From assembly GCF_021155775.2 (NCBI RefSeq), contig NC_060235.2, positions 4,781,521-4,845,520 of the forward strand: a stretch of DNA of 64,000 bases, written 5' to 3'. This document shows positions 12,901-26,900 of the stretch, one piece after another. The notes beneath the pieces are model-generated. The model searched no databases and had not been told where the DNA came from. It saw nothing but the letters and a program-made list of their open reading frames with translations. Position 1 is the first letter of the stretch, and each line of letters begins with the position of its first letter. The DNA comes from Neodiprion pinetum. Its lineage: Eukaryota > Arthropoda > Insecta > Hymenoptera > Diprionidae. Made by a program: the position numbers and the translations under genes.

Positions 12901-14978
12901 CATTTTTGCTGCCTCGTCCATCGCTTGTTCGGCTACAATCTCCTGCCCCTGGCCAAGAGACACGTTGTGGAAATTCTGTGCGTCGAAGGTGAACCCTAAC
13001 TTCCGGCCTAGGGCTTCAACGTCCTGTTTTGTTGAGGGGTGAAGGTAAGACACTCGCAAGCATTTGCATGAAATTAGATATAGTTTGGAACAGAAGCTTT
13101 CGCGCTTCAATTTGTGACGTAGCTCTTCTCACCTTTAGAGGATTCACCCCTGGCGATAATATGAAGAATATTGGTGTGGTGGGGCTGGTTTCTTCGTAAG
13201 ACTTGGCGAATTCTACGGTTCTACCTTCGACGTATCGAGGGCCAAGTTTTTCTTCGATGAAAGCTGAAATCGCGTAAGTCATTCTGTCCGGGCGCAAGGC
13301 TCTGAGCATGCAGAGGCGTTGAAGGGCGGTTTTGTTCTTCCATTCCTGAGGAAACTTCTCACGTTCCGGACACTCGCATTCGACAAGTTTCTTCCAACGT
13401 TTCGAAGAGCTTTCAATGTCTCGGTCAAGATTTCTTGAAAGAGTTGAAAAAGATATAGAAACGAAAGAGTTTATCGACCGTTCGACGATCCGTAGTAGCC
13501 GAGCACTTACAACGTGGCTAAAGTCGAACACGGGCTTACCGGAAGTCGTCTCTTGTAGCCAAGCTTCTTATTCCACCCCAGCTGGTGTTCGAGAGAAATT
13601 CAACCGGTGACGTAACGTGCGGGGTAATTGGAAACCTCAACAAGAAGTCCAACTCGGGGGCCAAGATTTCCCCGTTCGTTAATAGGATCTGGAATGCCAT
13701 CTGAGACACAAAAATGAGCTTATCGCACTCAAACAGTCCCCTCGTCGTGTACATGAATACGGAATACGTTATGCACTCGATGAGATTTTTCACCCGGCCG
13801 GTGACGTCGGGCGCTGGATCAGCCTTCAGTATGGCCATTTGAAAAACGACGCTGAAGGCTTTCAGGGAGAACTGGTATATCGGATTTATCGTGTTCAAAT
13901 CATTCAGAATAAAGTAAAGCAACGAGGCACGAGCCGCTGCCGGTCGATAGAGTTCACGAGCAGCGTCTATCTCCTTGCTGGTGCCCCTGGCCTCTGTAAC
14001 CTTGCACTCGACCTCGGCAGCCGTACGCTTAGTCGTCTCCAAGTTTTCAACCAGCGCCGTGTCCCCGAGGACGTTACTTCCAGCTGAAGACAACCTGCGG
14101 GTGAAAGAATTTCAAATTCGATTCGCTGTCAGCAGTGAGGAACCGTTACCTTGAGAGGAGAGAATCTTCCAATCCGTTCAACGTGATTTTAAAGTCATTC
14201 TGCTGCCTTGTCAACTCGGCCTTGAGCTCCTCGAGGTCCGGTCTTTCAGCCTTGACTACTTCCGCGAGCAGTTGATCTTCCAAACCGTCTCTAGTCACCG
14301 TGAAGTTTATCAGAGTTGTCTGCGCCTGCATTTCTGGCTTGTAGTGAGGGTTTGCCAACTTTGTGTGAAGAAGCAGCCTGAATTTCGGATTGTACTCAAC
14401 CTCCTTGTCGCCGATTTTTATAGCCCGACCTTTCTTTATCAAGTTACGACCCAGTAGAGGGTCGAGAACCGGATCGACCGTCTGACCGATATTTTCAACC
14501 AAGACCGTGGCCCCGCTCGCCAAAGACACTTCGATTACCTCCAAAAAACCTCTTTGTCCCAGACGAATGATCCGCAAATCGTCCCCGTACTTTTGCTTTA
14601 TCCATTTTATTCCCTGCAACTGTGTAAGCCGGATTTGAATAGCTATCGAGAACTTCATGATCGAAGATCCGTACCTGCGGGTCTATCATCAGTGGCCACC
14701 TGTCAGAGTTTGTTAGAATGGTCGCGTTTTCCGTCGACATTCTATCGTTGGGCAGGCTCTCGTTGTTCCACTTGGCTATTTGCGTGTCGTCTGTGAGAAG
14801 GGAGAGTGGGTCCAGACCCTCCGTTATCGGCACAGCAGGCTCCAGTGTTCGCAAAAAGGGAAACCATTGTTTGTTCTGAAGATCCAAACGGAATTGCTTT
14901 GTGAAACAACCGACGTAAGAGATAAATGCTGTTACCAGTAGCACATCACCCGGCAGAGTCGTAGCTTGCTGCATGAAG
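9964..14978 (-). CDS. Dynein heavy chain exons 24-33: AAA5, AAA6 and C-terminal domain
   Basis: Ten exons encode about residues 3461-4578. AAA5 includes LLVTAFISYVGCFTK, ENATILTNSDRWPLMIDPQ and LQGIKWIKQKYGDDLR. AAA6 follows with FRLLLHTKLANPHYKPE, LINFTVTRDGLEDQLL, ENKTAL-type motif EWKNKTALQRLCMLRA and QNFHNVSLGQGQE. The C-terminal domain has MQANLHKALDNFTQETLEM, FGEIMYGGHITDDWDRR, VGYHTYID, VWLAGFFNPQ and CPVYKTRTRGPTYVWTFNLK, ending at TAG (9966-9964). Introns at 14620-14674 and 14095-14149 are only 55 bp each. The intron 12062-12741 holds a foldback transposon. The exon at 10823-10675 is short (149 bp) and carries the conserved DVTKKNKEEF. Confidence 0.94.
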
Positions 14979-17900
14979 CTGAAACAGTCATAAACTCAGT
15001 GTAAAAGGATCTATAGTCTAGACTCATGGGATACCACTATCTCCGCTCGTCGTATCTCACTTTGCCACTGAATCGGCCCATCGGACGTTCTCTGAGGCTA
15101 AACCACCGACCAATCTATTAGCCAATTGAATCGTTGCATTCGTCGCGTCCGCCTCTTGTTGACACTTCAGTTTTTCAGCGACAGCTTGTTCAAAGTCAGC
15201 AGTCAATTTTGCCAGTTGTTCTTCCAGCGACTAAGAATACCGAAAAAAAATTACAACCGCATCCGCCGGACTTCTTGGATAAACATTTTGTAGCTAATCT
15301 TTGAAACGCTTAAAAGAGGATCCGATTTAACTCACAGCCACTTTTCGTTTTATGACGCCGAGCTTGTCCTGAGCCGCCGCTAACTCAGCGTTCGCTTGAG
15401 CCAGGGCTTTTCGCTTTGGCTCAACGTCGCAGAAGACTTCATAGAATTTAATAATATTAATAACCCAGGCACATAGACCAGCAGCGGCGGCAGACTTTGA
15501 CCTTACGAACTCTGGTTCGAATTCGGAATCCTTTAGATATGGTTGTATGGCCTTTATCACTTCCGGATGAATATTCTCCTTGTCGTAATTGATCAGGGCG
15601 TCCAAGAACGTGTCGACCTTAGCCATGACGATCTGAAACGAGAAAAAACAAACCGCCGTATAAATGACCCGCGGTTCTTGTCCGATTATCGGTCACACCT
15701 TAGCCGCCTTCCAGCTTCTATCTTTGGCCACTTTACCGCCGGGTGCCAAGAGCACCATTACGGCTGCGGTGACATTGGTCACAGCCCCAGGCGGTGAACC
15801 GAACGATTTCAACTCAGTAAGATTCGCTTTATTCAGGGTATTCAGAGCTTCTTGGGCAGCCAGCAAAGCCGGTTCGGCTTTCATCAGGTCCACCTCACAG
15901 TCCTTTTGTTTTTTCGATACCTCTTGGGCTATTATGGCCACCTTCGATTCCTCTTCGTCAGCTGATGGGAATTCGAAAATTATTGAAAAATCCTGATTAC
16001 CCCAAAGACGGAGTTTAAGCTAGTACTTCAAAGGTATAAAATTGCATCAAGTCGTACCCAGAGCCTTTTCCGTTTGAACTTTATCTGTCTCGACGCCGAC
16101 TATAGCGATCAGCGCATCCGCAGCGTCGTTCTTTTGCTGTAATTCGATTTCTTGAACTGCCAATTTCTCCTTTAATTCGTCTACCTGAGCCGCCGTCGAT
16201 CGCAGCTTAGCTAAACCGTTTTCAAGCCGCTCTACCCGTCCTTGAAGCTCCTTCGATTTTGTGCGCAAAAGCTTGGTGTACAGGCTGATTTGTTCAAGGA
16301 ATGATTTCGGAGTTGTGTAATTGTATCGCCGTTCACTCGCCAGGTACAAACGACTCGCCGCGTTTACACTAGTGTGAGCATGAGCCATGAATCTTGCCGC
16401 TGATTCTCTGCAGTGAGTTGAAAAATTGAAACGCTATTCGACATGGTCGATATAGAGACTCGTTTAACTTACCTATAACTTTCCGGCAGCTCGTTAAGTT
16501 CCTGCAAAAACCTTTTCGACACAGACATCAAAGCTTCCTGCGGCCATTCGTGAAACCAGTTTATCGCCGTGCAGTTTATAATAGCGGGGAATTTCCTCGA
16601 TCTTACACGTAGGGTCGAACCAACGGGTGAAAAGCAGAGCACAATTCTCAGCTGTCGTCTAACCCGATCGATGAAGAATTTCCAGCAATTTTCACGTGTG
16701 TCCAATATACCAGCCCCCTTGACCTCGTTCCGTACGCCTGTGGGAGTAAATCGTGCAGTGTATCAATCGGGCGCGTGATTTATTCCGTTCAAATTATGCG
16801 ATCGATTGTACTCACCCGCTATTATATTCTCAACTTCATCTTCGGGGAATAAGTCGGGAATTTCCCCCGAGGCTAACATGTCATTGATGAGAACCAGGAA
16901 CTGTTCGTTTGGCACCTGAGCGTCCGTCATCAGGAACATCATCCCGACGTTTTTTAGACCGGATTTCGAGTAGAGGCCAGCCAGTTCCGTTCGCAAATCC
17001 GTAACCCCGTATCCTTTTCTCAATTGTATTTGCGCCACTTCAAGCGCGCTTATGAACGCTGCTAACCTCGATAAACTTTGCTTTCCTGAACCACCGACTC
17101 CCACAAGCAGTGCGCTTCCTCTAGGCGATTCCAATATCCGATTTATCCGACACACGTGCATCATCGCATCCTCAAACAGGACGAGGTTCATTGCCGCAAC
17201 GAGATCGTTGTAGCTAACCAAAGCCTCGGTCAGCAGACGATGCAGTACCGCCCAATCCGTTACTGGCATGTACTTGGGGTCCCCAATGCCTCCTGGAAAA
17301 TTCAGAAATTATTGAATCGAGTTGAATGGGCTCGTGATTGCTCCTAATGCAGTATGTCGTGAATAGTGGTGTCTGTGTCAAATACGTCACCTGCAAAGTG
17401 GCAGTAAATGTTTGGCTTTTCAAGGAGCGCGCTTTCATCCACCTCCTCGACATTTTTTTTCAAAGTATCCAACTGTAGTTTTGAGAAAGACTCGATATCC
17501 TTTTCGTCGGTCAATTTGTCGCCATACACGCGCTGCGTTTCATGCATCCATAGTCTGATGACATCTATGGAGCCTTGCAAGCATTCGTTTCCACTGAATA
17601 GCAAGCCTTGGAAGCAATTCGAAAAGTCTCTGAGGTTGAATATATAATGAAATTTCACAGCCGTCGGCAAAAATACTTGGGAAGAACGATGATGCAGCTG
17701 AAGAGACGCTTGAACGATCGGGTTACAGAGTTCAGTGACGGTGAGCGGAAACCTAGAACAATCAAGACTCAGGTAATGGCAAAATTTATTGGTTTTTTTT
17801 TCTCTCTTTCTTTAGTCGTACCTGTGCTCGACGTTCGCGAAGTGCTGAGACAGTATGGACGCGTAGATAGTAGTCAGAGATTCCGTGTTCGGAAAGCTAA

Positions 17901-20900
17901 CTGCAAAAACGGAGAAATGCCGTTGGAGTCTAGGATTTATAGTAAACGATCCGGCCGTGGGATTCATGCAGCTCACGTACTGGCAGTTGTGGATATCTTT
18001 CAATGACAGCTTTGTCCTGTCGTACCAATGTCCGTAGTCTAAATGCTGCCGGATCAGAGTGTGGGGCTGAACCGTTCCGTACGTGTCTACTTCCGGCATA
18101 TTCATATCGTCGATAAAGTACACCAGCGTTTTGTTTCCGGGGGGTCCATAGTTCCGACCAGCTTTTTTCTCCAATGGTTTCTCAAGTATCTTTTGAAGCA
18201 TCTCTGAGGATGTGTAGAAATTGAAAGGAACATTTGCGATAGCGTAATTCTCCGAGAGTTGCAACAACTTCTCGGATACCAAAACCGTCTTCCCGCTTCC
18301 CGCCGTACCGACCAACATAACTGGATGCTTTTCCGACATCAGCAAGTCGAGAAAGTACCTTATCCTTATCGATTCAGCGGTGTAAACTAACACGGCCTGC
18401 AACGGTATGTCTGGGTCAAGTTCAAATTTCGGCAGACGTTCCGTCCAGGGAACGAAACTCTTCGTCTCGTAGTCGATGAAGTAATCGAACACGGTTCCTT
18501 GCGACGGGAATTTAACTTGCTTAAACTCATTCACCCACCATTTTGTGAATTCTACGCGATAGTCGACCGTCTGATCCTGAAACATGGAAGATCCAAACGC
18601 CCAAACCGCAGCGAATACGAAATACAGTTCGTAATGTTCTTTGGTAAAATCAACGGCGGTTAAATCTGGCTGCAGAAGACAGTTCAGCAGATGACAGAGC
18701 ATTTCTACGTGAGCCATGTCAGCGATCGGTGTTATCTTCTTAAACCTTGTTCTCAGCGTTTCCAAACAGGGTGGAATGTACTTGTCGAAAAGTATAACTA
18801 AGTTCGATTTCTCCGCCGGTAAAGTTCTCGTCTCTATCCAACTGGTTACATATGGATTCCAGCCCAAATCCTGAGGGTTGATATACAGAATACCGGCCCG
18901 AGATACGGTCGCCGGTGTTGCCGTTCTGAGGTTCGATATTTCGAAGAGCAACCGCATCGCTGGAGTCAACGCTATTCTCTCGTTGCTGGCAAGCGTCAGA
19001 ACTTTATTGTCGTCCATCACGGTGTTCAGTGACTCTATCCACATTGGATCTATATCACCGTCAAGTACGATCCACTTTGGATTATCGCCTCCAAGGTTTG
19101 CCTGCTCTCGCATTATGACGGAAAACAGACCGTCCTTCCATTCTCTGGTAGCTGGGTTTATGATTCCGAAGAGCTCGTCGTTCGTTACTGCCTTCGGATT
19201 CAGGTCATTGTACATCGGTTTTCTCTTGATGTTCTGATATGTCCTGAACAGTGATTTCCAAACTTGAGTCTTTCCAGAACCGGCCGTACCAACCACAAAC
19301 ACGGAGTGTCTCACCTCCAGTAACTCCTCGAGTTGCACGACTTTCAGTATGAACCCGTCTTCGGGCTGAAGGCTCAAATCCGCAGCTGCTTGTTTCACGG
19401 TTTTCTCAAACTCCAAGTCACGTTTTCTGGGTACGTCTAGGGCGGGAAACAAGTCCGCGATAAGTCCCATGAACACGGGGAAATCGTCCGATACGACTTT
19501 TGGTATATTAAAATCTCGTAAAGCTCGCATCAGGACTTCCTCCTCCGGTCGTCCAGGGTCACCGCGTTTCAAACTTCCTGCAACGACTAAAACCGACTTT
19601 ATAGCCCTGAGCCCCCAGTCGTAGTGATCCTGCTTCGAAAGCAGCTCCTTGCACAGCGTGTACAGAGTAATGAATTTTCTTGCCAGTATTCTCGCCTCTT
19701 GGAAACCCTCAGCGACCAACATAATTTCGCAAATCAGCTCGAAATCCGGAACGACCATTGCACAGGGTCGAAAAAGAGCCTTCAGATTTTCCGGCAACTC
19801 TGTCCGCCCGGCGTATCCGGGATTCATTGTTATGAATATTCCAACCGATGGAACCATCGCGATTATCTCACCCATGAAATTGAACTTGTCCTTCTTGTCT
19901 CTTATCGCGTCTTGGACGGACTTCACTTGGACAGCGACTACAGACAATACTTCCACCGAGATTCTGTTGAACTCGTCAAAGCAACCCCACGCACCGGTCT
20001 GAGCCAAACCTTTGTAAATATTCCCACAAGACTTGTAATCCATTTGCTCCGAGCAGTTGAAAACGTAAACCATTATACCCAACGCTCTGCCTAAGTCCTT
20101 GGTCGTCTCAGTTTTTCCCGTACCCGCAGGACCCGCAGGACCACCACCCATCACCAGATGCAAGGACTGAGTCAATGTTATGTAGCATCTGTCCGTTAAC
20201 GGGGTGATTACCAACCTGTGATTCGAACGGGATAAGTCATTGAAACCCTCACGCTTATCTGGCGGATGATTTTCACCTTTTATACTCACCTCGGTGTGTT
20301 TCCTAGATATTCGTGAGAGTATCTGAACTGCGCATCGCAGATATTTGCGAAGCAATCTTTTTCCTTTTCATCCCATCTATGACGGAGTTGACTCTGCCAT
20401 TGAAAAGCTTGGGCGGTTTCAACCTTGGCTTGAACCAGCTTGGCGACCACGTCTCTCGAGTGAACATCGATCGTACAAATCGTCATTACCTTCTGTCTGT
20501 TCTGCTTAGTCAGCTCCCCCAGTAGGAGGGTAATCAGAGTGCTCAACTGGGATATCTGCTTCTTCAAGTAATCCTTTATGGCATTGTCATACCCTTCCTC
20601 GAGTCTCGAAAATGCGAGGTTTACCTCGGTTGTCCACCAGATTTGCGTACCGCATAGTGAGACCTGTGCTGGGTAATCGAAAAGCCACTGCTCGCGCGGC
20701 TTCTCCTCGTAGGTGACGACCGCCTCACCAAAATAGAAACGAATTGTTGCTCTCATGGCATGTTGAAGCCGATTTAGCCAGACTTCTACCGGTCCAGCGC
20801 AGACCATTTCACAGTTAGTGAACTCCACATACTCACCGTCTTTGGCATGCATGCCTGGTAACAGGACGATAATCATTGATTACTTGATTTGGACCAATCG

Positions 20901-23900
20901 CTGATGCGTTTCTTATACTCACCAAGAACGCGCCTGGGTGCGCTTTCTTCGACGTCGACGAAATTAAGCTGGGCCATCGAGTCAAACAGCTTGATCAAGT
21001 GTCTAGCGACAATCACTGGCTGATTACCGTTCGATAGAACGTCAAGAAGGTCGCTGGAAGATACGAAATAAAATCTAGGAAAGGCCAATCGTTTAGTCTC
21101 CAAGTATTCCGCGAGTGCTTTCTCGCATAAAACGAGTTCCTTCTGCAGCTCGTCTAAAGCAGAGAGCAAACCGTCTCGATTTGTCGCCTCGACTACATTC
21201 GGTGTCTTCGCCATATCTTGCATCATTTCTTTAAATTCTCCGTCTATTCGATCGAAGCGGTCAGAATCCACCGGCAATTGACGACGAATATCCTCGGAGG
21301 ACATGAAAATGCTTTCCAGATGCATCCAAGTACGCTGAACCTCGAACCAAACTGTCGTGACTTGATCGGCAATGCAAAGTTTCTTCTGCCAAGTGGAAAC
21401 TTCCTCCAGAAAATGAGCGATGAATTTTGATGTGATAAGATTCTGCAGTTGAACCTAAAGAGGAAAAGAATTCTCACTCCTAGCAAAGTTTTTCAACGCC
21501 CGAGCTACATGTGTTCAAAACTCGACCTGATTCTCCTCCAGCGTTTCAATCAACTCTTCGCTCGCCCGCAACAAGCTTGCCCCAGTTCTGGAATGAATCT
21601 CCTTCTCAAATTCCATCGCCGACCACGTCGCGTTGAGTTCGCGCAAATATTTTTCCATAGACATTTCCTTCACCGCTTTGTCGACGATGTTTTTCACCTC
21701 GTCTTCGCATTCGTGTAAGCTCAACTCGAGCAAATCGGCCAATGTTGTCGACGCATCCATGACGAAGCGAACCTAACATATATGCGGGTTTACTCATAGA
21801 AAAAACGACGTGGTTCATACTTCACAGGTGCTTTACTAGAATCATGTTCAAGTTATGGAGTGGTTTGAATAGTGCATAATGTCATATGCAGGTGCTCAAT
21901 ACGGTTGCGAATAAATCAGTACGAAAGTGAGGAAAATGATGTAATTATTTTTACATGGTTATGTTTATTTAGTCGAAAATAAGATTGATCAAGCATAATA
22001 TGATACAACAGGTATAATCACAATGATGGTGAAATGGAACAGCGGCAATATAAAAGGTACGAAATTATGCGTTAAATGATATTGAAATATGCGTTGGTCT
22101 TCGCTTTTTATCGTTTCTACTGCATCAAAAATAACGGCGATGGATCGAATGAAGGTGTTTGCTAGTTTATTGAATACCATTAACTGTACAAGTGTGAAAA
22201 CGGTTATTCGGTCATAACAAATAACGTAATTCATGTACATTGTAGGCATGATATGACGAAAAGCTCGTTGATGACGATTACCCTAATGGCTTACCATTGA
22301 TGGATGATATGTAAAAGTACAAAATATTAATAGTAGAATATCGTGCACTTATGTACAGTGGACTTACGGTCATTTCCGGAGTCATGTTGCCCAATTTCTG
22401 TAACACCGATAGCGTATATACAGCGGTGCGACTAGAACTATCGTGAGACTATTGCCACATACAATTGGAAAACGAGAAATATCCTAACGTTTCTGATTCG
22501 ACAAACTGGAGAATTTGATAGGTAGGTACATTTTTTCATCTCAGGGTTTACCGTGCCTGAATTTTGCTTTCGGAATCGTTAAAACTTTATATTTCAATAG
22601 TCTGACGCTCGATTCACGATTCATACAGCCTAGCGATACCTTAGTACTATTCATCAGCTGACGCCAATGTCGTTCGCGAATTGCCGGATTTTGCAATTCT
22701 CCAACAGCTCGCAAGGACGTCAGCATATTTTTCACCGTCGCCTCCAACGAGATGTACGTGTCCCAGGGTCTCATTTCCTTGTCCAATGCTGTGAAAATTG
22801 AGAATATCAGAAATTAAAGTGTTTCACTTGGAATAATATATGAATCCACGAACGTCGGCGTAGAGTGGAGATTTTCTCTGTGGAATGAAAAATTCATTTT
22901 CCTGGAGCAGATCATGGATTTTTTACCTCTGATTTCCTTCGCGAACTTTTTACATTCAATATCCATATTCTCAACGTCAATCTTTCGCCACGGGGTGGTT
23001 TTCCACCCTTCGATGCTGCTCCGCACAATGTGAACGTAATCCCATAGCTGCTTCAACATTTTCAGCTCTTTTCTACACTGTCGCAATTGCTTGAAGTCGG
23101 GAACAGTGACTTCGAAGAGGGAGGCAGACTCTTGTATATCCATCATCTGCCGCTCCAGCATCGAAATCTCTTTGTCAGCTTCGTCGAGCTGCTTGTAAGG
23201 ATCCTCACAGCTGTACTTGAAGAATCCGTAACGCCGGAACGCCTCGCGATAGTGACAAATTGTCGTATCGAAGGCTGATATACGCCCTCTGATCCTAGAC
23301 ACCTCTCCTAGATACATATAGTCGGCACATTGAAATGGCATCTATCGGAAGTCTAGCCGAAAAAAACACGATGGAAAGAAACAAGAATCGGTAAGCATAT
23401 AATACTTGCCCGCTTGTAACGGTGCAACTTGTTGTTTCACCACCAACGCTAACTTTTTCGTGTTTGCCCATTGCTCCGGTAATTCCTGCAGCAAGACATT
23501 CACCTCCTCCGGTATATCTTGGTCGTAAAATTTCAAAAGCTCAACAGTTTCCTGGAGAGGTTGAAACATCTCGTCCGTTGTTGGCTGGCGTTCTTTGACT
23601 TGCATTAAAAATCCCATCACGCTAACGAGACCCGCGTAATCTCCAGGCTGTATCTGTTGCAGAAGACCTTCGTCCGCGAGTCTGCGAAATGTGGTTTAAG
23701 CCAGATAGAAACAGATGTGGATACGAAGGTGAAGAAATACCGGAACACTGACCTGATAAAGGAGCCCAAGTCTGATAGGCTGCTGGTAACGCGTTCTACG
23801 AGATGTTTTTTGAACATACTCGACCACTTGCACACCGTATTCAACAACGACTGTCTGAACGGCCTGATATCGACTCGGAACCAGCCGCAAAACACTTTGG

Positions 23901-26900
23901 ACGGATTCATTTCCTCGATTTCAAGGTAGAGCCCCTCGTAGAGATCTATCTGCTCTCGAAACTGTTCCATTCGGGGAGGAGATCGCTCGGGGGCCTTGGG
24001 ATCCCCAGCAGCAATCATCTCCATCTCGTCCATCGTTAATTGTCGACTGTATTCCAGAAACTGCTGCATCACAGACTCCCGATCCTCGAGCCACAAATAA
24101 GCGTAGCCTAAAATCATCGGTGAATTGACGCTGCTAACTCCCCGAGATTTCCACTCGTTTCTGCCTACCTTCAAATATACCACAGAATTCCGTGGCGTCT
24201 TCAACCGCCTTTGCCACGCTAGCAAGTATCTCAGACTTCATAGCTCTGATGTCCTCGTCATTTTCCATCTCAGCCCCGTATCCTTGCGCATTTCTGCACA
24301 ATCTCGGAACAAGTGCGGCCATTCCAATCATGTCGTTCAACAGCCCGGCGATCAACTGATCCAGACCATCTGGATCCTCCGGCTCGAGTGACGGGACGTA
24401 GAACAGATCCGGTTCTCGCAACTCGAGTTTTGCCTCCAATAACGGTTCCTTTTGCCCCGACGGATCCATGTTGTCCGCTAAGTAACCCAAGCAGCATCCC
24501 ACAGCTCGTCGAAGTGATTCCGAGACGATGCCGTCTACGTATGTCACGTAAGTGTCCCAACTTTCGTTCTCGTTATCATTAGCCTCGAAGAGGGCCTTGT
24601 TCGCGGCTAAGAGGGCGTGAATTTGTTCCGAAGCCTTTTCAATGTCGGCGTATCGCTTCGATACTTTCTCCGTGCGTTCATCGAGCGACAGTAAAGCGTC
24701 CTTTCTGCGATCCTTGCGCTCGATCAACGGCGTTTTTGTCCACGGTTCTAGGATCATGTCTATCTTTTCCACGTTACTCTGGGTCTCCTTTAGCCGCGTC
24801 CATAGCCCGTGGACCAGCCTATCCAACTCGGTAATGTACTCGAGCAGGCCCTCTGATTTCCAACACAATTCGTTTTCTCCCCTCGATATCAACGAATCAA
24901 TCGTCGCCACTTCGAGCTCGATCAAATTGAACTCGACCCTTCGCGATGTTCGACGGATATTATTGTACGCATCGACGGTGCTGCCCAGAAGAGTACGAAA
25001 TTTTCTGAACGTTTCGGACCGTTCGGAAACCTGAAGTTGAAATAATTCTGTGATAGTTGCTGAAAAAATTTGTGGTGGTAAGACATCATTTACCTCTACT
25101 GCTTCGTTAGGGATGTCCGCGTGTGAGATAAGCTTCAGGTAGTTGACTTCTTTGAGAACCGCGAGAAGTTCTTGATCGAAATTCAAAGCTAGAGAAGAAT
25201 CCGAGCATCTCATCAATAACGGACGGTTGAGACCGTCAGCCACGGATTTTGGAACGATTTTAACCCAGTCAGTGAACAGCGATTCTTCTCTCGCGCACAG
25301 AATCTCAATAAGTCGTTCGTGTCGCTTTATTATATTCTTTCCGTCCTTGGTGTCAATGATTCTGGAAAATAGAAATCGAGTAGGCGAAAGCGATCTGTTT
25401 CCACGGGTTTAGCTGCTCGTGTGAATGAACGCGGAGTATTCCTTTGTAAATAAAAGCGAAAATCTGTGTTCACGATCAGCCCCCTCATGCCGAGTTATTT
25501 CTTCGCAAGTTTACGGTTCAGTAACACTTACGAATGCTGTAGAGCCTTGAAGCACTGCACGGGTAAATCGATTCGCTGCCTCAGCATGCTTGTAAATCGT
25601 AAAGCAGCTGCTAGAGGCGGAAGGCTGCTCATGGCGCCACGAGTACCTCGGTTGAACAGAACTTCAACCATCGTCAACTCGGCATTTAACAGTTCAAGCA
25701 CCCTTGAATACCGATCCGTAAATTGTTTGCGAATTACTGGTCTATCCAGGACAGTCCCTGCTATGTTTATAAGCTAAAATCAACGTGATGCCTTCCAATT
25801 CGAATAGGTTATCATTTTAGCAGTGTTCTTTAGTAACGTAGAATGATTGAACTTACTTTGAAAGTGCTTTCGAGGTTACCGCAGTCGTCAAAGGCCTGAC
25901 ACAGAATCGCTGCAAGTTTACTGTCCAAGTCGGTGATGGCGTCATTAAACCTTTTGCAATCGACGGCGAAGGTCTCGTCGTCAGGTTCGAGTACGTCGCT
26001 CGCCCTCGCAGAGAATGATGCGAACAGTTGTTGAAACTCTTTAAATACGCCGACTACTCTGGTGCTCAATGACCTGCCCAAAATGCCGCCAATTTCGATC
26101 TTTTCCAATTTCGAAAACTCAAGTACGGTGTGAAACAACCACTCGATGTCAGCAAGACGTTTCAAAAATGCGTCCAAACGGTGGAAAACTGCTATCGGAT
26201 TGAACGTCCATGGCGGAGCGTCTGGCTTCATGCCAGGCACATTTCTTCTCCGCTCAAATTGGCACTTGAATTCCTCGAGAACCCCTAAGAGGAAACGCTG
26301 CTTAATGTACCTCGTCCCATTGAAATTTGATCGTAACCCAAGGTTATAACCGTCGAGGAATGGAACCGAATGTTCAATACTTACGACCCGACTTTCCCCT
26401 AACACAAATCCTGTCTCGTTCTATTCCCGCGCGATCTCCAATCCGTGGCAAAACGCTTTCACCACACGTATCATCTTCCCCGGCAATTACTCACCTCTGG
26501 AAATTTTCACTCGTTGCAGAGCCTCGTCAACGTCGCTCTGAAATATCGACGAAGGGTCGAGGAATCTTCGGGCCTCCTGAATCAGCAGGTTGCAAATTTG
26601 CCGTAGCAGGATAATCAGCTTCGAAGAGCTCTGGTAATACTTCGACAGGCTCCAGGCGAGTCCCACCGTGTGTATCAACGGGCCCATCAACGGCTTGGCG
26701 TCGGCGAAGTCGGTTTCTTCGATGCTTTTGAAGTTCTTCGTCAAGGGCGAAAGGTACAGCGACACTTCCCGCGCCTCCGCTAAGGCTGACACGACGTTTC
26801 CGAAAAGGGTACGGAAGCAGGGAAAATACGCGCTATCTGTCTTTTCGAGGATGATAGCCATCTTTTTCACACGGTCCTCGCGGAGCTGTTCGAATATGTA

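Noticed and set aside
19624..20094. 156-codon plus-strand open frame inside dynein exon 16
   Set aside because: It is the antisense shadow of strongly conserved AAA1-AAA2 coding sequence.
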